This document shows positions 1 to 4,600 of a stretch of 6,352 nt of DNA, piece after piece. Source of the stretch: VAXT01 sp964591295 (lineage in GTDB: Bacteria > Actinomycetota > Thermoleophilia > Gaiellales > Gaiellaceae); the NCBI GenBank assembly GCA_964591295.1, contig CAZQAG010000106.1:1-6352 (forward strand). The letters are read 5' to 3'. A program made the translations under genes and the position numbers. The notes under the pieces are model-generated. The model did not search any database. It saw only the letters and a list, made by a program, of their open reading frames with translations, and was not told the DNA's origin. Position 1 is the first letter of the stretch, and each line of letters opens with the position of its first letter.

Positions 1-450
1 CAGACGCTGCACGACGTCGGGCTCGACTACGTCAAGCTCGGCCAGCCGGCGACGACGCTCTCAGGCGGCGAGGCGCAGCGCGTGAAGCTTGCGTCCGAGC
101 TGTCCAAGATCGCGACCGGGCGGACGCTCTACATCCTCGACGAGCCGACGACCGGATTGCATTTCGCCGACATCGAGAAGCTGCTCGAGGTGCTGCAGCG
201 GCTCGTCGAGGCGGGCAACACGGTGCTCGTGATCGAGCACAACCTCGACGTGATCAAGCAGGCCGATTGGATCATCGACCTCGGGCCGGAGGGCGGCGAG
301 GCGGGGGGAGAGGTGCTGGCGATCGGAACGCCGGAGCAGGTGGCCAAGGTCGAGGGCTCGGCGACGGGGCGGTATCTGCGTCAAGTGCTGCCGAAGAAGG
401 CGGCTCCGAGGAAGCCCGCTCCGAGGAAAGCAGCGAAGGCCGCCGCCTAG
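1..450 (+). CDS. uvrA: UvrA excinuclease ATPase subunit, C-terminal part (5' end outside window)
   Basis: UvrA is the damage-recognition ATPase of nucleotide excision repair: a dimer that loads UvrB on DNA lesions in the cytoplasm. The reading frame is open from base 1 and ends at TAG (448-450), giving 149 residues of the second ABC ATPase domain. The ABC signature LSGGEAQRVKLA lies near residues 20-31, the Walker B region TLYILDEPTTGLH near 42-54, and the H-loop VIEHNLDVIK near 77-86, followed by the UvrA-typical DWIIDLGPEGGE. This combination separates UvrA from other ABC proteins. The upstream part, with Walker A and the zinc fingers, lies outside the window. The last 20 or so residues are a Lys/Ala/Pro/Arg-rich tail, probably disordered, that is not part of the conserved fold. 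The gene converges on vapC, with 51 bp between the stop codons. Identification is secure. Confidence 0.97.
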   Translation, partial: QTLHDVGLDYVKLGQPATTLSGGEAQRVKLASELSKIATGRTLYILDEPTTGLHFADIEKLLEVLQRLVEAGNTVLVIEHNLDVIKQADWIIDLGPEGGEAGGEVLAIGTPEQVAKVEGSATGRYLRQVLPKKAAPRKPAPRKAAKAAA

Positions 451-507
451 CCCGGGGAGGGGTCAGGGGGTCAGGTCTTGCGTTGCAACATAGGCGCCCG
501 GCTAGGC
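445..507. repeat. Imperfect inverted repeat spanning the uvrA/vapC convergent junction, with an internal tandem octamer
   Basis: The arms GCCTAGCC (445-452) and GGCTAGGC (500-507) are perfect 8-bp complements. After one bulged C they extend by GGG (454-456) with CCC (497-499). Each arm contains a stop codon: uvrA TAG at 448-450 and vapC TAG on the minus strand at 504-502. The 40-base interior holds a perfect tandem octamer GGGGTCAG (459-466 and 467-474) and an 8-bp palindrome GTTGCAAC (482-489). No T-run follows either arm, so it is not a standard intrinsic terminator, although it could act as a bidirectional one. The GGGGTCAGGTCTTG wording recalls repeats I associate with REP/Y1-transposase contexts. 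That is a recollection, not a match I can verify. Confidence 0.5.
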
Positions 508-921
508 ATCCGCAGGTAATACGCGAAACGGTCTTCCGCTCGATGAGCGGAGTGCGCGGAAATGCCGCTCGTCCAGGGTTAGGACGTCCTCTGTCTCCAG
601 CTTCCCGGCCAGGACGACAAGCGACGCATCCGCCAGTCCGATCCGAAGATCGCGATAGGTCTCGATCACCCTCGTTGCCTCGGCAATGTCGCTCTCGTCG
701 AACGAAACGAGTTGATACGCGCCGCTGGCGACCTCCTCCAGGAACGCGAGCTCGAAGTCGACGCCGAGCTCCCTCGTGAGGAGGTAGTCGAGCTCGGCGA
801 GCGCAAACGGGGAGAGAATCAGCGGCCCCGGGTCGGCCTCGAGGGCCGCCCGTGTGGCTTCGTGCATCGGCTCGGAGGCATCGATCGAGGCGAATACCCC
901 GCTCGAGTCGAGCAGGATCAA
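502..921 (-). CDS. vapC: VapC-like PIN-domain ribonuclease toxin
   Basis: This is the probable toxin of a type II toxin-antitoxin pair: a Mg2+-dependent endoribonuclease of the PIN family that acts on RNA in the cytoplasm when not bound by its antitoxin. The 139-residue length fits VapC. The expected acidic residues are in order: D5 in MILLDSS, E43 in LAELDYLL, D98 in GLADASLV and D117 in LTLDERHF. The start is TTG at 921-919, which overlaps the antitoxin stop TGA (920-918) in the tetramer TTGA, so translation is probably coupled. No strong Shine-Dalgarno sequence is visible just upstream. A weak start and dependence on antitoxin translation would keep toxin levels low, which is inference. 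The stop TAG lies in the right arm of the inverted repeat shared with uvrA. The RNA target cannot be read from the sequence. Confidence 0.9.
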   Translation of the reverse strand: MILLDSSGVFASIDASEPMHEATRAALEADPGPLILSPFALAELDYLLTRELGVDFELAFLEEVASGAYQLVSFDESDIAEATRVIETYRDLRIGLADASLVVLAGKLETEDVLTLDERHFRALRSSSGRPFRVLPADA

Positions 922-1142
922 TCGCGGCCGAAGCCTTCGGAGAGGATCTCGTCGACCCGCTCGGCGATGTCGCCTCGGCCGCTCGAAAAGAGTGGCAGCG
1001 TGGGTCGCGGCCGCTCGTGAGCGGCCGCGAACTGGTCGAGCGCGGCCCGGATCACATCGGCTTCCGAGCGTCCCTGGGCGCGCGCGACGTGCTCGAGCCG
1101 GCGCTTGAGCGCTTCCGGGAGATAGACGGTCGTCTTCACCAT
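918..1142 (-). CDS. vapB: Ribbon-helix-helix (CopG-type) antitoxin of the VapC-like toxin
   Basis: The 74-residue protein starts MVKTTVYLPEALKRRLEHVA, a typical ribbon-helix-helix N-terminus: the TTVYLP beta strand, a helix, then SEADVIRAALDQF as the second helix. It should dimerise, bind the operator just upstream and repress its own operon. The C-terminal part (about residues 45-74, with FSSGRGDIAERVDEILSEG) is the likely toxin-binding segment. I chose ATG at 1142 because the family's beta strand begins right after it. A longer frame to 1211 would run through the palindromic operator and into the 3' end of the upstream gene. No Shine-Dalgarno sequence precedes this ATG, but TAAAGT sits 7 nt upstream, which suggests a leaderless mRNA. 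The gene is followed directly by the toxin with a 4-bp overlap. The symbol is given by analogy; RHH-type partners of PIN toxins carry varied names. Confidence 0.88.
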   Translation of the reverse strand: MVKTTVYLPEALKRRLEHVARAQGRSEADVIRAALDQFAAAHERPRPTLPLFSSGRGDIAERVDEILSEGFGRD

Positions 1143-1149
1143 GTCACAT

Positions 1150-1167
1150 ACTTTACCATATATGGTA
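1150..1167 (-). promoter_or_regulatory. Toxin-antitoxin operator palindrome overlapping a -10-like hexamer
   Basis: TACCATATATGGTA (1154-1167) is a perfect 14-bp palindrome. It is AT-rich in otherwise GC-rich DNA and lies 12 bp before the antitoxin ATG. On the minus strand the hexamer TAAAGT (1155-1150) overlaps its edge and stands 7 nt from the ATG, as expected for the -10 of a leaderless transcript. I see no convincing -35. RHH antitoxins bind short palindromes at their own promoters, so autoregulation is the natural reading. The palindrome sits in the 29-bp gap after the stop of the upstream 2H phosphoesterase gene (TAA at 1174-1172). Confidence 0.72.
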
Positions 1168-1171
1168 CTTT

Positions 1172-1684
1172 TTAGCCCTGTCTGAGCGGAAAGCGGTCGC
1201 GGCTGCCCCAAAGACCCGCCTCGTCCTCAACAAGCAGGGTCACGGCTCGTGCTTCGGCGCCGATGGGCAGATTCGGCCTCAGCGCATGCTCCACCTGGTT
1301 CTGGAGCTCGGGGCCTCCCTCGGCGACGGTCAGGTGCGCAATCACCTCGTCGTGGACTCCCTCGTAGGGCGGATAGTCGGGGTAGCGGGAGGCGATCAGC
1401 TCGATGAGTTCATTGAACGGCTCCGCCGGCTCGGGGGCGAGCCAGGCGACCTCGGGAAAGCGGGCGACCCGCGGAAGCCGGTAGGTGAACGCGGACTGAG
1501 AGGTGAACAAGTCGCGCAGGTCGCCCAGGAGCTGTTCGTTGACCTCCTCTGCGGGCACGAACGGAAACAGCAGCGTGATGTGAGCCGGGACGCCGTGCTG
1601 GGCCGACCAGTCGTGCTTCGCGCGCCATTCGCCGACGAGTGACTCGGCCTCGGGAACAGCGACGATCAGCGCGGTGCGCGGCAT
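1172..1684 (-). CDS. 2'-5' RNA ligase family protein (2H phosphoesterase)
   Basis: This 170-residue protein has two H-x-T motifs, H35-I-T37 in PAHITLLFPF and H117-L-T119 in IAHLTVAEG, about 80 residues apart. They define the bilobal 2H phosphoesterase fold (2'-5' RNA ligase, LigT or cyclic phosphodiesterase type). Such enzymes act on 2',3'-cyclic or 2'-5' phosphate bonds in RNA or nucleotides; the true substrate of this one cannot be told. The length is close to the family norm. I chose ATG at 1684 because MPRTALIVAVPEAE gives the usual first strand, while the extension to 1735 is Arg-rich and overlaps the divergent gene. TAGCCT on the minus strand lies 7 nt upstream of the ATG, with no Shine-Dalgarno, so a leaderless start is likely. 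The gene is divergent from the YIP1-like gene and lies 29 bp upstream of the antitoxin on the same strand with no terminator between, so read-through is possible. Confidence 0.86.
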   Translation of the reverse strand: MPRTALIVAVPEAESLVGEWRAKHDWSAQHGVPAHITLLFPFVPAEEVNEQLLGDLRDLFTSQSAFTYRLPRVARFPEVAWLAPEPAEPFNELIELIASRYPDYPPYEGVHDEVIAHLTVAEGGPELQNQVEHALRPNLPIGAEARAVTLLVEDEAGLWGSRDRFPLRQG

Positions 1685-1707
1685 GGGGCGCAGGCTACGC
1701 TCACGCG
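1685..1707. promoter_or_regulatory. 23-bp bidirectional promoter between two divergent genes
   Basis: Only 23 bp separate the two divergent start codons. On the plus strand TACGCT lies 6 nt before the GTG at 1708. On the minus strand TAGCCT lies 7 nt before the ATG at 1684. The two hexamers overlap within AGGCTACGCT (1692-1701). Both fit the TAnnnT -10 pattern of leaderless genes, and no Shine-Dalgarno is visible on either side. No -35 can be assigned. If this is right, RNA polymerase cannot sit on both promoters at once. Confidence 0.45.
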
Positions 1708-2154
1708 GTGAACGCCGCGGCCGAACCCGAGGCATCGCGTCAGCGCGAGTGGTGGTCGCGGACGCTCGCGATCTTCCGAAGCCCGCGCGCGGTCTTCGCG
1801 GCGCTGCGCGACGATTCGCAGGAAGCGGCCGAGGCTCGCGGGCTCCTGGTGTTCTGGCTCGGCGGGCTGATGGTGCACGCCCTCGCGCGTGGCCTCGGTG
1901 GGTCGAGCTCTTTCCGGCAGGCGCGCCACATCGTCGGCTTCGCCGCCGCGCCGCTCGTGCTCTCGCTGCTCCTCGTCTGGCCGGTCCGGCTTGCGGTCTA
2001 CGGCGGCGACGTCTTCCGGACCGGCGGCTCCGACTCGGGCGTCGGCGACAAGATCTTCGAGGTTCTCGTCGCCGCGTCGTTCGCCTGGACGCTCGTCCTC
2101 GTGGCCGTCGGCGTCTGGACGGTCAGCGGTGTGACTTGGCCGCGCCGCCGCTGA
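1708..2154 (+). CDS. Small YIP1-like integral membrane protein
   Basis: This is a hypothetical membrane protein of 148 residues. The N-terminus is hydrophilic and followed by REWWSRTLAIFRSPRAVFAALRDD (split here as about residues 13-36), an amphipathic segment like the one that opens bacterial YIP1-family proteins. Hydrophobic stretches follow near residues 45-61, 75-98 and 116-142, so three or four membrane passes are expected. YIP1-domain proteins usually have about five passes, so this one looks short at the C-terminus, where it ends in WPRRR. I chose GTG at 1708 because it follows a TACGCT -10-like hexamer by 6 nt. The frame stays open upstream to 1639, but that part is antisense to the 2H gene and Arg-rich. 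The 3' end overlaps panB, which runs the other way, by 32 bp. Function is unknown; family assignment is moderate. Confidence 0.75.
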   Translation: MNAAAEPEASRQREWWSRTLAIFRSPRAVFAALRDDSQEAAEARGLLVFWLGGLMVHALARGLGGSSSFRQARHIVGFAAAPLVLSLLLVWPVRLAVYGGDVFRTGGSDSGVGDKIFEVLVAASFAWTLVLVAVGVWTVSGVTWPRRR

Positions 2155-2995
2155 AGCTCTCGAGCTCTTCGTCTGACATCTCGTAGATGTGCTCGTCCTC
2201 GGGGAACGTGCCCGCTCGGACATCCGCGGCGTAGGCCTCGAGCGCGTCGCGGATCTCGCGGGAGAGGTTCGCGTAGCGCTTGACGAAGCGGGGGAGATGG
2301 CCTTCGGTCAGCCCCAGGAGGTCGTGGTAGACGAGCACCTGCCCGTCCGTCTCGCGCCCGGCCCCGATCCCGATCGTCGGGACGGACAGTTGCCGTGTGA
2401 TCTCCGCGGCTACCGGCGAGGGAACGGCCTCGAGGACGACAGAGAATGCTCCGGCCTCCTCGAGCGCGAGCGCGTCCTCGACGAGCCGGCGAGCGGCCTC
2501 CGCCGTCTTGCCCTGGGTCTTGAACCCGCCGAGCATCGTCGCCGATTGTGGCGTCAGGCCCACGTGGCCCATGACCGGGATCCCGGCCTGGACGATCGAC
2601 CGCACACGCGACAGGGACGGTCCCGCTCCCTCGAGCTTGACAGCGTCGGCACCCGCCTCCTTCACGAAGCGGATCGCGTTTTCCAGAGCTTTCTCGTCCG
2701 AGACCTGGAACGAGCCGAACGGCATGTCCCCGACCACGATCGGGTGCCGGGCGGCACGCGACACCGTCCGTGTCAGGAACAGCATCTCGTCCATCGTCAC
2801 GGGCACCGTCGTCCCCTCGTGGCCGAGCACGACCATCGCGGCCGTGTCGCCGACGAGGATCACGTCGACGCCCGCGTCTTCGGCGAAGCGCGCACCGGGT
2901 GCGTCGTAGGCGGTGACCATCACGATCTTCTGGCCGCGCCGCTTCATCTCGGCGAGCTCGGGCAGCGCCAGCTTTCCCTTGGGCGGTGTGCTCAT
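2123..2995 (-). CDS. panB: 3-methyl-2-oxobutanoate hydroxymethyltransferase (ketopantoate hydroxymethyltransferase)
   Basis: PanB transfers a hydroxymethyl group from 5,10-methylene-tetrahydrofolate to 2-oxoisovalerate to give ketopantoate, the first committed step to pantothenate and CoA. The 290 residues cover the whole family length as a TIM barrel. Visible signatures are VTAYDAPGARFAEDAGVD (27-44), the Mg2+-binding aspartates D50 in LVGD and D90 in VVGDMPFGS, KLEG (120-123), HVGLTPQS (144-151), the catalytic-type glutamate E189 in VVLEAVP, and TIGIGAG (207-213). The ATG at 2995 overlaps the panC stop in ATGA, and a strong AAGGAG (3008-3003) lies 7 nt upstream inside panC, so panB has its own good ribosome site as well as coupling. 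It is last in the operon, and its tail overlaps the YIP1-like gene. The C-terminal 15-20 residues are variable and unimportant to the fold. Confidence 0.97.
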   Translation of the reverse strand: MSTPPKGKLALPELAEMKRRGQKIVMVTAYDAPGARFAEDAGVDVILVGDTAAMVVLGHEGTTVPVTMDEMLFLTRTVSRAARHPIVVGDMPFGSFQVSDEKALENAIRFVKEAGADAVKLEGAGPSLSRVRSIVQAGIPVMGHVGLTPQSATMLGGFKTQGKTAEAARRLVEDALALEEAGAFSVVLEAVPSPVAAEITRQLSVPTIGIGAGRETDGQVLVYHDLLGLTEGHLPRFVKRYANLSREIRDALEAYAADVRAGTFPEDEHIYEMSDEELESFSGGAAKSHR

Positions 2996-3759
2996 TTGGT
3001 TTCTCCTTCCAGGACGACGTTGTCGATGAGGCGGGTTTTCCCAATGCGAACCGCGGCCGCGAGCACACGCTGTCCGTCGAGCTCGGCGACCTCCACGTAG
3101 TCCACGTCGAGCTCGCGCAGCAACTCACGGGCGCTAGCGGGATCTTTCGTCGCGAGCGCGCGGGGGAGGGCGAGCGCTGTCTCGCGCTCTTGTGGCGAGA
3201 GATACGCGTTCCGCGACGAGAGCGCGAGGCTGTCCTCATCGCGAATGGTGGGGAGGACTCGAATCTCGACGTCGAGGTTCAGGTCGGCCACGACTCGCTT
3301 CACGACCGCCGCCTGCTGGGCGTCCTTCTGGCCGAAGTACGCGCGGCGCGGACGGACGATGTTGAAGAGCTTGCAACAGACAGTCGCAACGCCTCGGAAG
3401 TGGCCCGGTCGGAACTCGCCTTCGAGCTTGCGTCCAAGCTCCTCGACGTCCACCCAGGTGTCGAAGCCGGACGGATACATCTCCTCGGGAGAGGGTGCGA
3501 ACAGGAAGTCGACCCCCGCCTGCTCTGCGGCCCGCGCGTCGCGCTCCTCGTCGCGCGGATAGCTGGCGAGGTCCTCGGCCGGCCCGAACTGCGCCGGATT
3601 GACGAAGAGGCTCGCGACGACTGCGTCCGACTCGGCCCGCGCCGCAGCAAACAGCGAGAGGTGTCCCTCGTGGTAGGCGCCCATGGTCGGGACGAGGCCA
3701 ACCTCGGAGAAGGGCTGAAGAGCCTCGCGAACCTCGGCGACGGTTCGGACGATCTTCAT
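2992..3759 (-). CDS. panC: Pantothenate synthetase (pantoate--beta-alanine ligase)
   Basis: PanC joins pantoate and beta-alanine with ATP, through a pantoyl-adenylate, to form pantothenate in the cytoplasm. Residues in order: PTMGAYHEGHLSL (24-36) with the HxGH nucleotidyltransferase motif H30/H33, SLFVNPAQF (50-58), FRPGHFRGVATV (116-127), FGQKDAQQAAVVKR (142-155) and LALSSRNAYLS (178-188). All the expected catalytic blocks are present. The length, 255 residues, is below the common 275-290, and the loss is in the small C-terminal lid domain. In the usual DGLALSSRN block the glycine is serine (D176-S177-L178). I chose ATG at 3759 because MKIVRTVAEVR is the family start and its ATGA overlaps the stop of the upstream gene. 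The frame continues to 3864 only as a Gly/Arg/Ala-rich shadow. No good Shine-Dalgarno precedes it, so translation is probably coupled to the upstream gene. Confidence 0.96.
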   Translation of the reverse strand: MKIVRTVAEVREALQPFSEVGLVPTMGAYHEGHLSLFAAARAESDAVVASLFVNPAQFGPAEDLASYPRDEERDARAAEQAGVDFLFAPSPEEMYPSGFDTWVDVEELGRKLEGEFRPGHFRGVATVCCKLFNIVRPRRAYFGQKDAQQAAVVKRVVADLNLDVEIRVLPTIRDEDSLALSSRNAYLSPQERETALALPRALATKDPASARELLRELDVDYVEVAELDGQRVLAAAVRIGKTRLIDNVVLEGETK

Positions 3760-4424
3760 CGCACCGCCAGCGCCGCGGTCGCGTCCGCAAGCGCGCGATA
3801 GAGAGGCTCGAGCTCGGGCTGGTGCTCGCGGATTGCCGCCAGGTGCGCCTCGACCGTCTCCCAATCACCGCGCTCGATCGGGCCCGTCAGCTCGAAGTCG
3901 TTCTCGATCACGCGTCGCATCAGCGGGACGAGCGCCTCGGGTGGTGCGCCGGCGGCCTCGACCAGGTCGGCAGCGGCGCGGTGCAGCGTGACGAGGAAGT
4001 TCGACGCAACCGCTGCTCCCGCGTGGTAGAGCGCACGCTCAGCTTCGGAGAGCTCGAACGGGTCGAGCCCGAGCTCGCCCGCGAGCCAGAACCCCACCTC
4101 GCGTGCCTCGTCGGTCTCCGCGGTCACGCCCGCGTATGCGCCGTCGAGCTGCTCTGGTCCTCGCGCGCGCGTGAAGCTTTGCAGCGGGTGCAGGCCGAAT
4201 CGGCGCTCGTGCGGATCGAGCGCAGCCAGCGGAGTGGCGCCGCTCGTGTGCGCAATCCAGGGGCCGGGGGGAATCGTCTGGGCGACCTCGGTGATCGTGC
4301 GGTCCGGCACGCAGAGCAGGACGAGCTCGGCCTCGTCCTCCCTCAGTACGAAGCCGCGCTCACGCAGCCGTCCTGCGACAGCAAAGCCCACTCGGCCGGA
4401 ACCGACGATTTGGATCTTTTGCAA
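3756..4424 (-). CDS. Rossmann-like/DUF2520 dehydrogenase-like protein, candidate ketopantoate reductase
   Basis: The 222-residue protein begins with a dinucleotide-binding strand and loop, IQIVGSGRVGFAVAGRL, with GxGxxG at about residues 8-13, then AELVLLCVPDRTI (second Rossmann half), HTSGATPL and the FGLHPLQSFT block typical of Rossmann-like/DUF2520 proteins. The helical C-terminal half contains ALYHAGAAVASNFLVTL, the conserved helix of the DUF2520 domain. The Rossmann part is compact, with only about ten residues between the first helix and the next strand. The start is one of two adjacent TTG codons (4427 or 4424). GGAG (4436-4433) lies 5 or 8 nt upstream, favouring 4424. The frame runs to 4601 but would overlap the divergent gene. 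It is first in the operon, joined to panC by an ATGA overlap. By context it may reduce ketopantoate to pantoate with NADPH; this is inference, and it is not a classical PanE. Confidence 0.87.
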   Translation of the reverse strand: MQKIQIVGSGRVGFAVAGRLRERGFVLREDEAELVLLCVPDRTITEVAQTIPPGPWIAHTSGATPLAALDPHERRFGLHPLQSFTRARGPEQLDGAYAGVTAETDEAREVGFWLAGELGLDPFELSEAERALYHAGAAVASNFLVTLHRAAADLVEAAGAPPEALVPLMRRVIENDFELTGPIERGDWETVEAHLAAIREHQPELEPLYRALADATAALAVR

Positions 4425-4600
4425 CAACCAAGCTCCAGTTCCGTAGCGGATACCGGGCAGACCGCAGTTTACCCCCGCTCGATCGAGTGACGGTGAACGG
4501 GGGAGCGAGGTGCGGGCGCGCGCTGCCGATACGTGCCGTGGCGTAAGGGGAGCCCGGTCCGTGCAAGCGGCCCAGCGGACAACGAGAGGAAGAAGACCCA
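4425..4600. promoter_or_regulatory. Divergent intergenic region between the pan operon and the secreted repeat protein
   Basis: No gene is seen here. On the minus strand TAAACT (4471-4466) is a plausible -10 for the pan operon, giving a leader of roughly 30-35 nt with GGAG at 4436-4433 as ribosome site. TTCACC (4497-4492) is a weak -35 candidate with a rather long 20-bp spacer. On the plus strand GAGGAAG (4586-4592) is a good Shine-Dalgarno 8 nt before the ATG at 4601; its promoter is not obvious. The region also holds a perfect palindrome CTCGATCGAG (4478-4487) inside a larger inverted repeat, CCCCCG (4472-4477) with CGGGGG (4498-4503), and a small one, TCCG-TAG-CGGA (4440-4450). Confidence 0.45.

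Noticed and set aside
1143..1211. Upstream start of the antitoxin at 1211
   Set aside because: It would translate the palindromic operator and overlap the 2H gene's 3' end. The RHH fold begins at MVKTTVYLP.
502..1684. The 2H phosphoesterase as a third component of the toxin-antitoxin module
   Set aside because: The genes are on the same strand but separated by a palindrome/promoter, without overlap or known family link. Adjacency alone is weak evidence.
1998..3239. 413-codon minus-strand frame overlapping panB and panC
   Set aside because: It is Arg/Gly/Asp-rich and runs in another frame through two well-identified genes, so it is a high-GC artefact.
2189..3801. Long plus-strand frames antisense to panB and panC
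   Set aside because: They have no recognisable domains and their composition is the complement of the real codons. panB and panC explain the region.
3760..3864. N-terminal extension of panC by 35 residues
   Set aside because: The extension is Gly/Arg/Ala-rich and lies inside the DUF2520 gene. The family start MKIVRTV and the ATGA overlap support 3759.
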